A stretch of 64,000 bases of DNA. Origin: Viscum album (lineage: Eukaryota > Streptophyta > Magnoliopsida > Santalales > Viscaceae). Each line of letters starts with the position of its first letter. Positions within the stretch are counted from its first letter, which is position 1. The translations under genes and the position numbers were made by a program. Below the pieces are notes generated by a model. The model had not been told where the DNA came from and did no database searches. It saw only the letters and a list, made by a program, of their open reading frames with translations. Shown in pieces: positions 35,801 through 48,957 of the stretch. Location: contig OY728133.1 in the NCBI GenBank assembly GCA_963277665.1, forward strand, positions 393,775,962 to 393,839,961, given 5' to 3'.

Positions 35801-37864
35801 TGTAGCACCCCTAGTTTGAGGTATTTGAAACTTTTTTTTGTATAAAGTGGTTGGGTAAGGTTTGGGAGAGTTTGGAAGGGTTTTGAGAATGTTTTAGGGA
35901 TTTTCAAGGGGCACACGGTTTGAGAATGGTTAAGGGAAACCGTGTAGAATCCACAGGTAACCATGCAACTTGAGATAGTGGTCTTTACATGGTTTGAAAA
36001 TGGTTTATATAACTGTTTGAGGAAGATATGTGGGGTTCAATTTAGATATTAGCAAGAGCGCGATTAGTGCACGATTTGTCTAACTGTGTGTGCTAACCGT
36101 GCACAACATTAAAAATTGTTTTTTTAATACGGGGTCACTTGGGATTTTACCTAAATCACTCCTCTCTTCTCCCATATGAACCCCACTTGGGATTTTTAGT
36201 TATAAAGGGATATAATAGATCTCACACTCATTTTGGAGGTGATTCCAAGGGTTTTTAATGTGCGGTGAAGGCGATTCTTCTCCAGTAAGTCTCCTCTCTT
36301 GGTTCTTTCTTGGTTTCACTTAGATTTGGATCTCCCTCTCTCTCTGTTTTTTATATCTACTTCCACTGCATGTATATTTAGGGTGTTTTTCTTAAAATTT
36401 TGATTTTTGGTCTTTTTGATGATATTCAAGATATCTAAGGTGGTTTTGGTGGATATTTCACTCAGATTTGTGGTATGGTTGTAAGTTAGTCGATTTCACC
36501 AAAACCCTAAGTTAGGTGGCTTCTCTATCGAATCTATCTTTCTAGAACTAGAATCCTTGCCTTCAATTAGTTAGTTTTTATTGATTTTTTTTGTTATTAT
36601 TATGTTCAATTCTTGATGGAAATTAATTTTGTGATGATTTTTATATTTTGGGGAAAATGGGTTATTGCGGTGAAATGTTCTTCGTTATCAGATTTTAAAA
36701 TATTGATTTTAAAATCGGTATCTTGGATTGATTTATGAAAACGGTTTGTGAAAATGGGTTTCAATAAATGGGGTTGTTTTATTGAAATGTAATGTGGCAT
36801 GGATTATGTCTTAAGAGGTTTTTTGGGTTGGAAATGGTTGTTTACATATTGTTGAGGCCTTTATGTTCTATATGATTGTTTATTGGTTAAGTATTTATGC
36901 ATGAGATTGAAATGAATGTGAAGTGGGTGGGGAGTACCACTATAAAAATGTTATGGATAGTTAATGGAAGGGCCACCATCAAGGATAAGTGGGTGGGAAG
37001 TAACAATAGATTAGGAAAGTAGTAAATAGACTTGGACAAGAAGTTCCACAATGGTTGTTACACTAGGTTGAGTGTGTGAAACTTAATGGATATGTTTTGA
37101 TTATGTGTGTGGCTAAGAAAGATAAAATATTTGTGATAATATGTGATGGTAAAATGGATTATGGATTGTTTGTTGGCTTTCTCTTGTATTGGGTGAATTT
37201 GGGTGAAAAATGGCTTGGTAAGGGTTTATTTGGCTTGCTGTAAATTGTTTCACTATTTGATGTTTTATATAAACTAATTTATATAAATTTGATAATAGTT
37301 CTATCCTAGTATAATGTGTAGGGAATTTATTTTTTGAACAAATACTGAGTATTATTACTCACCCCCTTCTTTGTCACTTGGGTGATTTTATATATGTGTT
37401 GTTCCAGGATACAATAAAAGGTAAAGTGTCTCATTTTTTAGTGGTTAATCATGATGCATGGGTGGTATTGTGGTGCTTGGATAATCGATCCTGATGTGGA
37501 GCTGTGGGGTGTGTCATAGTTTCCTTTGGGTATTGTTAATGATTCTTCCTCTTGGTACTATGATTTGGGGATTTTTTTGATTTAGTTGTATTGGTTTTTA
37601 GAAATTGTTATGGAAGAGTTTAGTAGTTTGGTTGTCTATTGGTAATGTGTTATCATGGTTTACTTTGTTGTTATGAATCATGTAGTTTTGGTTAGTTATT
37701 CCTTATTTATTTGGTGGGTTTTATTCAAAGGTAAAATCGTTACCCAATTATTCTTGAATCCCTCGACATTTATTTTCAGCCTTTGGCACCTTGGGAACGT
37801 CCCCTAAGGCCAAGTAGAATCTCACCACCTTCTCAAGCCAATGAGGAAGGGGTGGGATATTACA
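35801..37864 (+). repeat. 3' LTR of element A
   Basis: 2,064 bp, beginning TGTAGCACCCC and ending GGGATATTACA. It shows the terminal bases better than the 5' copy. ACCATG/ACCGTG boxes and their reverse complements cluster at 35910-36110. Confidence 0.93.
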
Positions 37865-38903
37865 GTTAAAATTACCAGTAAGGGTAACTACAGTGGAATA
37901 AATTATGTATTAATGAGAATAATTCAACATGGTTCGGTAAATAATTGATATCACATGTCATTCAAATAATTGGATAAGGCACAATCAATATGGAAAGATA
38001 AATTACTGAAACACAAGCCATTTAATCAATAAAATAAGAATAAAACGAATCCATAGATTTTATCATATGAAAATCTCATGTATAAAAACAGTAATTACTG
38101 AAATATCTGTGAATTAAATGGTATATTATTGGATTCCATGTCTGAGGAACATGAAAACCTATATTATCAATACCTTTCACAAGATAGTTTAAAAGTACAG
38201 GTAGAAACTCATTTAATTTGGAAAAATTTATTTGTATCATGAGAAACTATAGATGTATCAAGGGGATATATAAAGTTTTTTCACCATAATTCAATACTAG
38301 TCCAAATCATTCCTCATATTGAGGAATCAAATTAATCAATAATTAATACGCCTTATCAAATATCTGTATTGAATAAAAAATACAGATTTATCAATAGTTA
38401 TCATTAAGGAATAACATTAAATGAAAATTATAATATAATTAAAATAATTATATTCATTATATAACATTTAAAAGGGCATTATATACACCATATAAAATAA
38501 ATTGGGTGTATAACATTACAATATACCTCAATGAAATGAAATCGAAATGAACCCCTTTACCTTATGTTTCCTTTTTTGGTGAACTCCCTTAACCTCATGA
38601 ATAATAGTTTTAATCATGTTATTAACTTATAAAAAAACCATACTCATATTTATAATATCATATATTAACTTCTTATCATATCTCATTACCTATTTTTTAA
38701 TAATCTTCCATTATTTCTACTATTTTGGATGTTAATAGTCTAGTTTCTCGGGTATTTTTTGACTTGTTATTTATTGTTCCAATTACTTAAATCATTATCT
38801 CATAATCTATACGATTTAAACCATGATTTAAATATCATATATATTTTTTATATATTTATCTCTAATAATCCATAAAATTTGGAGATAGGAAATGAAATGT
38901 ATT

Positions 38904-39317
38904 GTTCATGGAGATGGTAGGTCGTACGTACGTATGAACGCTACATTCATTTATTTTCTGTATTAAAAGATTATAAAGTAAATGATATGTATGTATATTA
39001 TAATTTTAGTATCATATCTATTTCACATATTTTTATTAAAACCATCCTTTATACATTCCATGTATATTGCGAACAAATCATATCGCTTTGAGGAGGCGGT
39101 AGTCCACACATCCACAAACGATGTTATCATATTTACACAAAATGGAAAGCATGAAGGTTTGTGTTATATAAAAATTATAGAAGTATGAATTAAATTTAAA
39201 TATAATATATATATCATATAAAAATATCATGTTCATCATAATTTCTAACCATGAGAGGTTGAAAAGGAAAAATGAACGACATCATTTAATGATGCGGTAG
39301 TTCTCCATACACAAATG
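38904..39317 (-). other. Three hairpin modules, split family-B LTR
   Basis: Stems: GTTCATG (38904) with TATGAAC (38933), loop 22 nt containing CGTACGTACG; CGCTTTG (39084) with CAAACG (39115), one bulge, loop 24 nt; CATTT (39283) with AAATG (39313), weaker. Spacing about 180-200 bp. Confidence 0.78.
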
Positions 39318-39656
39318 GTAAGTTCGTTACCCATTTAATTGAAGTGTGTTTAGGTGTAAGTAGAAAAATTAACACAAAAATATATTATTATATTTATTAT
39401 ATTGGTGTTATTATATATTAACTAAATAATAAGTAATTAAGGAGTGGGAAAAAAATAAAACTAAAGTGATCATTGAAGAACATTACCTCTTATTTGGGTA
39501 ACTCCATTGGGTTTATACCAAAATCCTTCCTTACTTTGATTTTTATGAAATTTATGATTCCAATATGAGTTTATGGAGGTTGGGATATTATTTTGGTAGG
39601 TTTTGGTCAAGATATAAGGATAAAAGTGTCATGAGGAAGTGAGGTATTAGGTGCCC

Positions 39657-39663
39657 TTTTATA
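39657..39663 (-). promoter_or_regulatory. LTR TATA box (split LTR)
   Basis: TATAAAAGGGC on the minus strand, in the same relation to the hairpin modules as in the other copies. Confidence 0.6.
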
Positions 39664-40433
39664 ATTGAGGTGAGAGATACTTTTGGAAGCTCTCAAAATA
39701 TTAAATTAATATAAATTAATTCTCAATTAAAAATGGATAAAAAGTGACTTATTTCGAATATAATATGTGTATGGATCTATATAATACCATCCAATAATTT
39801 TTATACAAGTTTATGTCACATTTTTACCCTTATCTTTTGGATTTAACCCTTAGTTAAACCCTTTAACTCTTACCGTGACAACTTGGTTTTTAACTCTTTA
39901 AGGGTTAATATAGTTAGTATAAGATAACAAATGGACCATAAATGAGTCATGGATGAAATTTTCATCCTTATAAAAATAATTTTACCTAATTTTATATTTT
40001 TATGAATTTTATATCAATTAATAAAATATTATTTATCTTAAAATATCATTAATGTCAATTTTGACACTATTCATTTATTGACTTTATAAAAAATATCAAT
40101 ACACAGTATAGCTTCGAACCAAATAAATTAATACATCCATAATATGTATAAGTAATATTTAAAATTCTTATATTTCATTAATTATCTCAAATTATATTTA
40201 TCTTAATATTTTAATAGCATTTATCTGATATGTCCATTAATTAAACAATTACTTCATCATCATTATAAAAGCCTTTAATTTAATTATTTATTCACTAGAA
40301 ATTAAAAATAAATTATCACTATGAATAAAAAAAATTTATATTTCAAATTACTATTTATATTCAAATATATATTTTGAATAAATACATATTAAAAATGTAA
40401 TACTTATTAAAAACATGAGTATGATATATTTGA

Positions 40434-40747
40434 CTATTCTTAAAATAAAATACTATAAAAGGTATAAAGTCATCCAAGTTGATCCAATAGGCCATAAAAT
40501 CATCCCCATAATTATTTTTTTGAAAATAACTCATCCAATAAAATTAGTATAAGTTTTAGGGTAATTTTATAATACTTATAATATATTTTACTATTCTTAA
40601 AATAAAATACTATAAAAGGTATAAAGTCATCCAAGTAGATCCAATAGGCCATAAAATCATCCCAATAATTATTTTATTCGAAAATAACTCATCAAATAAA
40701 ATTATTATAAGTTTTAGGGTAATTTTATAATACTTATAATATTATTT
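40434..40747. repeat. 157-bp tandem duplication within the LTR
   Basis: The block starting CTATTCTTAAAATAAAA at 40434 recurs at 40591 with few differences and includes CATCCAAGT and GATCCAATAGGCC in both. The other LTR copies have it once, so this is a local duplication in this copy. Confidence 0.85.
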
Positions 40748-40941
40748 TTACCCTTAATTTCCTGATTTTATCTTAATTGTGGTAATTTAAAAAAATACTA
40801 AAGTTACTATTCATATAATCCAAAAATAAGAGGGACCTATTTAAATAATTTAGACCAACTGATTCAAAATATGGAATCCATTTTTTAAAATTAAAAACAT
40901 ATAAGTTTCAAAAATTAATTTAAAATTAATCTCTGTTTTTA

Positions 40942-43900
40942 TATAACACATACCTTCATGTTTTCCATTTTGTGTAAATATGATAACATCGTTTGTGGAA
41001 GTGTGGACTACCGGCTCCTCAAAGCGATGCGATTCATTCACACTATATATGTAATTTATAAAGGATTATTTTAATAAAAATATGTGATATATATGACATA
41101 GATATAATACTAGGATTATAATATACATATAAATCATTTACTTTTTATTCTTTTAATATGAAAAAGAAATGAAAGTAGTGTTTATGCGTATGTACAACCT
41201 ACCGTCTCCATAGACGTTGCATTTCATTTCCTTTCTCAAAATTTTATGGATTATCATAAATATATATATATTGAATATATATTATATTTACATCATGGTT
41301 TACATTCTAGATATGATGAACTGATGATCTAAGTAATTAGAACAACAAATAACAAGTCAAAATATACTCGAGAAACAATGAAATTAGCATCCGAAATAGT
41401 GATAATAATGAACTATTATTAACAAAAAGGTGATAAAATAATATAATAAGATCATATATGATATCATAAATATGAATAAGGTTTTTATATAAATTAATAA
41501 CATTCTTTAAACTATTATACAAGAGGTTAAAGCACATACAATTAAAAAGGAAGTGTGAGGTAATAGATCTTTGTATCACTTTTATTTCTCTCGGACACCT
41601 TCCTTATACACTACTTGTTTATTTAGTGTGGTGTATATACTACCCATTAATATTTTATGATTATTATTCTAAAGATAATGGTATTTTTATATCCATATAA
41701 TTTTATTTCTTTCATGTTCATATGATTCTACTAATTATAAATTAATAAGTATTTATTCCATAATCTCATAAATATTTGAGATTATTTCATTTTAAATTTG
41801 TATTAAGGAATATTTATCCTCCACATACACATTTTCTAAAAATGTTTTCAAAAAGATTTTTTCTATTCTCCTATGAATATTTAAAGTTATTTTTACCCAT
41901 GTCTGAATTATTACTATATGGTTTGAGAGGAATATTTTTTTCATTTTCCAAAACAAGGCACTTTATGAATTTTCTTACAAAAGTAAAAGGAATGTTTTTT
42001 AACTTATACAAAATGAACAGAATTTACAGACATCATGAAGCCCTAATGTTTTTGAATCCTACTTTATAATTTTACATGGTTCTTTTCAAAATAATATTTT
42101 CTATTATAAATGTGTGGCCTTTTAAAGAAATGAATAAAAAGTGGTAAAGGATTTTCATCTCACTTTTTACTTGTGTGAGATAAATTTCATATTCACCACT
42201 TAATTATTTTTTGTGATGTATCTACTACCCATTTTTATATATTATATCCTAAATCCTTTTATCTTCATAGTATTCAAATGTTTCAAAGTGTTATGGGAAA
42301 ATTTGATTTAAAAATCACTTTTTAAATCGATTGTTCGATATATGAGGAATGATTTGGACATGAAAGACATGGGTTAAGGACCATTTAATGCAATATATAT
42401 GGGTTGGTAACTATTTAATTCATTCCCAATGATGCATAAGTAGTATATTGATATGAAATTAATTAAAAAAACCCTTCATGTTTGTTTCCAAGTCGAATCA
42501 GATTGGTTTCTACCCACAAACTTAAACTGGAAAGAGGATTGATCCTAAAAATAACTATCTTGAGGATATATCTTGATAGATTAGATGTCAGACATTAGCA
42601 TTTCCTTAATTTAATTTATTACTATCCAAATTATTTTCACTATGAAAAAATATATGGATGCAATTTCATTCTTATTTTATTAATTTCACGGTAGGTGTGT
42701 TTAGTTATTTTCCTTTATATGTTGATTATACTCATTGATCCAAGTTAGATTCCACTGAAATTTACCCTTAATGAGCATCTGAGATCAACCCTTTATTATG
42801 TTTTATTTTTTCCAAGATGCTAATAATTTTATTATGACTGATATATGGGGTTAAGCTAGGATAATAATGGTCTTATAAAAGAAAATATATTTTTTTTGTA
42901 TTTTTAAAATGTAATTTGAATTTCAAGTATGTATCTAGTTTAGTAGTATTTGTAATCTAGATACATAATTTAAATTAAAATTAAATTTTAAAAATATAAA
43001 AAAAATGTATTTTCTTTGATAAGACTATTATTCTCATATATTAACCCTGCATATCAGTTATAATAAACTTATTGGAATCCTGGGTAAAAATAAAACATAA
43101 GAAGGGGGTTTGATCAGATTCTTAGTAAGGGTAATGTAAAGTGGAATATAAATTGAATCAATGATCATAATCAATATATCCAGGTAAATAACTGAACACA
43201 CATTCCATAAAATCAATAAACTAATAATGAAATTTCATCCATATATTTTTCATAGTGAAAATCATCTGGATAGTAATAATTTTAATGAATGAAATTATTA
43301 ATATTAGATGTCTAAACTGTCAAGATATATCCTTAAGATAGTTACTTTAAAGATCAATCCTCTTCACAGTTTAAGTTTGTGGTTAGAAAATCATTTTATT
43401 CTTCTTGGAAACAAACATGAAGGGTTTCTTTCCAACTGATTTCATCTCAATAGGCTATCGATGCATCATGGGGATTACACTAACTGATCCCCAACCTATA
43501 GGGATTGTATTAAATGGTCCCCAACCCATGTCTTTCATGTCCAAATCATTCCTTACATATCAAATAATCGATTTAAAAAAGATATTTTTAAGTCAAAGTG
43601 TCACATACTACTTTGAAACATTTGAATACCATGAAGATAAAAATGATTCATGATATAATATATCAAAAGGGGTTGTATATACATCACAAAAAATAACTAA
43701 TTGGTGAATATTTAATTTATCTCACAGATGTAAAATGTGATATGAAAATATCTTAACACTATATAATCAGTTATTTAAAAGAAACTGCATTTATAAAATA
43801 AAATATTTTCTTTGAAAATAAGCTTGTAAAATTTTAAAGGAAACTTAAAAACATTAGGGTTTCATGATGGTGGGAAATTCCATTCAGTAGTATAAGTTAA

Positions 43901-44955
43901 AAAATATTCCTTTTACTTTTGTAAGAAAAATCATAAAGTACCTTGTTTTGGAAAATGATAAAAATATTCCTTTAAAACCATTTATTAAAAATTAAAAATA
44001 GATAAAAATAAATTTTAATATTCATAGGATAATATTTAAAAAATTATTTTTTTAAAATAGTGATATGGAGGATAAATATTCATCATTGGATATTTAAAAC
44101 AACATAATCCTAAATATTGATGAGATTGTGGAAGAAATACTTATCACTTTATAATCAGTATAATCGTATGCCCATGAAATAAAGAAAAATATATGGATAT
44201 TAAAATACCATTATATTCAGAATAATACTCATAAAATAAATTCATGGGTGGTATATACATCACACAAAAGAAACAAGTAGTGTATAAGGTAGGTGTCCCA
44301 TAGAAATAAAAGTGAGATAAAGATCCCTTACCTCACGCTTCCTTTTTAGTTGTATTTCCTTTAACCTCCTATATAATGGTTTAAAGTAAAATTTTAATTT
44401 ATATAAAAACATTATTCATATTTATGATATAATATATTATCTTATTATATTATTTTATGACCCTTTTGTTAATAATATTTCATCATTTTCACTTTTTCGG
44501 GTGTTAATTGACTAATTTCTCGAGCATGTTTTGACTTTTTATTTGTTGTTCCAATTAATTAGATCATGATTTAATAATATATATAATGTAAAAAATTATT
44601 TAAATATTTTATATATTTAGTATATATATTTATAATAATCCATAACATTTGTATATAGGAAATGAAATTCACCGTTCCTGGAGACGGTAGGTCGTACGTA
44701 TGCATGAAATCTACTTTCATTTTTTCCATATTTAAAGAATGAAAATTAAATGATACATATATGTATATTATAATTATAGTATAATATCTATGTAATATAT
44801 ATCATATATGTATATTAAAACCATCCTTTCTACATTCCATGTATAGTGTGAACGAATCACATCTCTTTGAGGAGGCAGTAGTCCACACCTCCACAAATGA
44901 TGTTATCATATTTACAAAAAATGGAAAGCATGAAGGTATATTTTATATAATAATC
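40942..44955. repeat. Approximately 4-kb imperfect palindrome of LTR sequence
   Basis: Left arm 40942-42938 reads family B in plus sense, right arm 42957-44955 in minus sense, and they can be aligned inwards to a spacer of only about 18 bp (GTATCTAG at 42931 against CTAGATAC at 42957). Matching landmarks are the modules at 40990 and 44865, the AGGATTGATC / GATCAATCCT pair near 42535 and 43351, and the closely matching inner 110 bp. Arms are diverged (roughly three quarters identical by eye, higher at the centre). Confidence 0.8.
40990..41215 (+). other. Two hairpin modules, palindrome left arm
   Basis: CGTTTG (40990) with CAAAGCG (41020), one bulge, loop 24 nt; GTTTATG (41180) with CATAGAC (41209), one wobble, loop 22 nt. 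The third (upstream) module is lost at the junction near 40941. Confidence 0.75.
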
Positions 44956-45094
44956 GAATAAGTATGAATGGAACATAAATATAATATATAACATATAAAA
45001 ATATTGTTTCTATCATAATGACCAACCATGAGAGGTGGTAAATGAAAAACGAATGACATCGTTTCACAAGGTGGTAGTTCATCATACACGAACG
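44673..45094 (-). other. Three hairpin modules, minus 3' LTR
   Basis: CGTTCCTG (44673) with CATGAA (44703), one mismatch; CTTTG (44865) with CAAATG (44894), loop 24 nt; CGTT (45060) with AACG (45091). The positions are conserved but pairing is weaker than in the solo LTR, as expected for an older copy. Confidence 0.65.
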
Positions 45095-45435
45095 GTAAAT
45101 TCGTTACCAATTTGATGGAAGTGTGTGTAGTTGTAGGTTGAAACCTTAAAATAAAATTATATTAGTATATTTAGGACATATATGTTATTATATAATCATA
45201 TAATAATAATAAATGAATGAGTGGGGAACAAAATAAAACTGAAGTGATCATTGAAGAACATTACCTCTTATTTGGGTAACTCTTTTTGGTTTATAACAAA
45301 ATCCTTCCTTGGTTTTCATTTATCCTAGATTAAGGCTTATAGTAATAGCTTATAGTAGTTTGGAGCTTATTTTTGAAGTTATTTTATGATATGTAAGGCT
45401 CAATTTGGTGTGATTAAGTGAGGGAGGAGGCACCC

Positions 45436-45442
45436 TTTTATA
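45436..45442 (-). promoter_or_regulatory. LTR TATA box (minus 3' LTR)
   Basis: TATAAAAGGGTG on the minus strand, at the conserved distance upstream of the modules. Confidence 0.6.
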
Positions 45443-46672
45443 ATTGATGTGGGGGAACTTTTAGAAACTCTCAAAATATTAAATTAATATAAATTAATTT
45501 TCAATTAAAATTGACTAAAAAGTTATTTATTTAGAAAATAATATGATTATGGGTCTAAATCATCTCATCCAATAATTTTTATACAAGTTTAGGTAACATT
45601 ATTACCCTTATCTTTTGACTTTAACCCCCAGTTAAACCCTTTAACTCTTACAACGACAACTTGTATTTTTACTCTTTAAGGGTTAAAATAGTCACTATAA
45701 AATTATAAAGGAACCATAAATGATTCATGGATTAAATTTTAAACCTTATACTAATAATTTTTCAAATACTATATTTTTATTAATTTTATATCATTTAATA
45801 AAGTATTATTTATTTTAAAATATCATTAGTGTCAATTTTATCACTATTCATTACTTGACTTTTCAAAAATATCATAAATACAAGATAGCTTTAAAAACCT
45901 TTAATACATCCCTAATATGTATATTTAATATATAAAATTCGTGTATGGCATTAATTATATCAAATTTAATATATTGTGATGATTTTAATAACATTTATTT
46001 GATATGTCTATTAATTAAACAATCACTGCATCATTATTGTGCAAGCCATTAATTTAATTATTTCTTCCATAAAAATTAAAAAAATTATAATTAGGAATAA
46101 AAAAAATTCTATTTATAATTAATATTTATAATTGAATTTATCTTCTAAATAACCATATATAAAAAATGTAACACTTACTATAAACATGAGTGTGACATAT
46201 TGGACTTCCTTTAGAATAAAATACTAAATAATTATTAAAGTCTTCCAAGTGGATACAAGGGGACATAAAATCGTCTCCTGATTATTTTGGTTGAAACTAA
46301 CTCATCCAATAAAATTATTAAAAGTTTTAGGGTAATTTTATAATACTTATAATATTATTTTTATCCTTAATTTCCTAATTTACCCTTAACCATAGTAATT
46401 AAAAAATACTAAAAATACTATTCATAATTTCCAAAAATAAAATAAACCTATTTACATAATTTTTGCTCACTTATTAAAAATATGGAATCCAATTTTCAAA
46501 ATTAAAAACATATAAGTTGTATTAATTAATTTAAAATTAATCCCCCTTACAAAATGAAAAAAATGATTTTTAAAGTGAAAAAGTTCAAAAGATTGAAATG
46601 TTTTTATATCCAAATTCAATTTGAAATTGATTAAAATTACCTATATAGGATTAAATAAGAAACATTTTGATT

Positions 46673-48430
46673 CTCACTCAAATTTACCCAAGAGATGAAG
46701 GTAGAACGGTCCTTGTAGTTTATCTTGGGTTATCGAATCCTCAGAGACCTAAGAAGTAACCTAAATACATGTACATTCTATGGATTGTTTTTGGATATGA
46801 AGTGGAAAAATTGGGTTGATTTAATATGATTTTAAATGAACTCTAATAGACTTAAGTGAATTAAATTTAAAAGAGTGAGTTGATCCAAGGTTATTACTTG
46901 GGGTGGATTGGACGTATTTCCTTTTCAATGATTTCAATTTCTTATATTTGAGATGAGTTCATTTAAGAAGATAAAAAAACATCATCACTTACTGGTTTAA
47001 TGACTACACCATTTTATACTAATCACCTATACACTTGAAGGATCAATGTTTTGAGCACTTCAAGGTAAAAGTTCGTGTTAGAACCTGAAGTGTGTGGCCT
47101 TAAATTCAACAAGGACGATGGAGTTTAAAAATCATCAAATAAAAATCTCAATTAAAGAAGTGATTAGACATTATTGGGGTGATAAATAAAATCCAATACA
47201 TCCCCTTGATACTTCATTGGATCAACCCATAAGTGGGTTAGTCCTCCATTGATGCTGTGGTTTCAATGGAAGCGGAAGGTAGACTCATGAGGGAGGAATT
47301 AAAGAAGTAAAAAAAACACAAAAAAGAAAATGATCACTCCACTGTTGTGTGAATAATTTCACAAGGTTTGGTGTGAATAAATTCAAACCTTGAACCAACA
47401 GTATCAAATTTATATGAATAAAAATATAAAAAGAGGAAAATAAGAGCTTTTATTAAGAAACTAAAGTGAATTGAACAACTTACATGTGAAAGACAAACTT
47501 GAGACAACAAAATCGCAGCATAACCTTACAATTGAACAAAGCACCAAATATGATCAAATCCACCACCACTGACTTAAATAGGAATTTTGGGAGCCTTGGG
47601 TCGATCATAAAACAGTACAAAGAATCCCACTTGATTATGGTAGGCCATAGGTGGGTGGAAAGTTGAGGGAGAGTTGATTTTTCCACCCTTGACCCAAGGT
47701 GGAAACCATCTTTCAACAACCAAACAGACATGCTTGTAAGGCCTTCTAGATGGCCGAATTAGAGTGGTACACATAAGAATAAAATGGGTCCCCAGATGTC
47801 TTCTAACCTCCTATAAAATTTGGTCACATTTGGAGTAGTGGATTACGAGATATGATTATATTGGTAGGATTTGTTTCTGAGCCACAGAATCTGGTCCAAA
47901 ATTTTATCTCCAATTTGGGCCGCCTTAATGACCACCATGGAAGCCTAATTAGCACTAGATCCTGAATAATTATTTGTTCCTATATTTTTATTCTATCATC
48001 CCAAGAACTTTTAGCTTAATTGCGTTTGTAATGTGGGTCCCACATTCTCATCAGTGGACTATTGTCCAATATGGCTTCTCTAGAATTGCTTCCTTTCATC
48101 ACAAAATATCACCATCTTCTTCCATGAATTCTCTATTGATTCGTGAATAAAACATGTTCATATTGATGTGTAGATAGATTTACCAAAATATCAAATTAAA
48201 ATATGGATAAATGCATTCCTTAAAATTTGATGAATCGTTGGGTACTTTAAATGATGTTAAAAAATGTACCACATAATAGTTCATTTTAAGAAGGAATTAC
48301 AATCACAATTTAAAATGATATTCAAAGTGTAAAATGAACTAAAATGGTGTTTATGAATAATAAATCACATTAATATTATATATATTAACAATTAATATTA
48401 GCCTCATTTAGTGGCTAATCACATTTATAT
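46673..48430. mobile_element. Unclassified insertion in a family-B LTR
   Basis: The LTR reading is lost at about 46673 and regained at about 48430, while uninterrupted copies (480-490 and 23790) pass straight through. The inserted DNA is less AT-rich, has no recognised protein, and its longest frames (minus 47480-47731 and 47574-47774) overlap in different frames without similarity that I recognise. No target duplication or terminal repeats could be fixed. It may be part of another retroelement. Confidence 0.6.
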
Positions 48431-48957
48431 AATTATACTATAAAACAAATTAAAAATATAATTTAATAATATAAATTATTTTGATGAAAAAGCTATTATC
48501 AATTAAAATTCAGTATTTTTTTACAATTAATCAAAACAAGAAACTTATCAGAAAAATACAAAAAATGAAACCAAAGTAAATTTTGATATTATTATTTCAA
48601 ATGAGAATTTTATTTTGTCAAATCTAATTTAAATTTTTTCAAAATTTAGTTTTAAAACAAGTGCGCCATCAAAAAGCTGTAAAAATACTTTTTTTGGAAA
48701 AAGAAAGTTTTTAAATGTAAAACTAGATTTATTATTATATCATATATATAAAAAACATAGGATGAATATTAAAAATTATATTGAACAAATAATAAATAAA
48801 TTTCATAATTTGGTTAATACTATTCATTCATGCCAATTTATCACCTAATTTATAATAATATTTCATTGTTCATTTAAGCCGAGTCATGCGTGCAAAGTAA
48901 GATTTTAAAAAGATTAAATTTTAAAAAATACATACCAAAAAAATTGATGGTGTTACA

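Larger units (their letters stand above)
14194..37864 (+). mobile_element. Element A: Ty3/gypsy chromovirus with two nested guests
   Basis: Plus-strand LTR retrotransposon: 5' LTR 14194-16237, PBS 16240, gag 16838-17916, protease, RT, RNase H, integrase, GPY/F, chromodomain (to about 35710), polypurine tract 35788-35800, 3' LTR 35801-37864. A family-B solo LTR (20352-24523) and element E (25348-35539) interrupt it; subtracting both leaves about 9.3 kb, a normal full length. Flanks ACTAA (14189-14193) and GTTAA (37865-37869) are a plausible decayed 5-bp target duplication. All proteins are broken. The domain order and chromodomain place it with Tekay/Del-like chromoviruses. Confidence 0.92.
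37865..40941 (-). mobile_element. Family-B LTR, right piece split by element A
   Basis: Continues the LTR begun at 13942. It carries three hairpin modules, a TATA box and the TTACCCTTAATT block near the end. It stops at about 40941, where the sequence abruptly continues as the reverse complement of another copy; the LTR-sense first kilobase is therefore missing. The frame 38982-39188 only spans a module. Confidence 0.85.
42957..48957 (-). mobile_element. Family-B 3' LTR (minus) with a 1.75-kb insertion
   Basis: Ends at 48957 with GGTGTTACA, the LTR start in minus sense, after which the family-B internal region begins. It includes three hairpin modules, a TATA box and the box at 48661. An unrelated segment of about 1.75 kb interrupts it near 46673-48430. 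Its LTR-sense 3' end forms the palindrome centre instead of the usual TGTAGAGACC end. Confidence 0.8.

Noticed and set aside
42828..43067. Central hairpin as a MITE with its own target duplication
   Set aside because: The complementarity continues outward beyond any candidate target duplication into ordinary LTR sequence, so no element boundary can be drawn; kept only as a low-scoring alternative.
47480..47774. Possible host gene exon in the 46673-48430 insertion
   Set aside because: The two overlapping frames use different phases, show no splice-site pair or recognisable domain, and sit in an inserted repeat.
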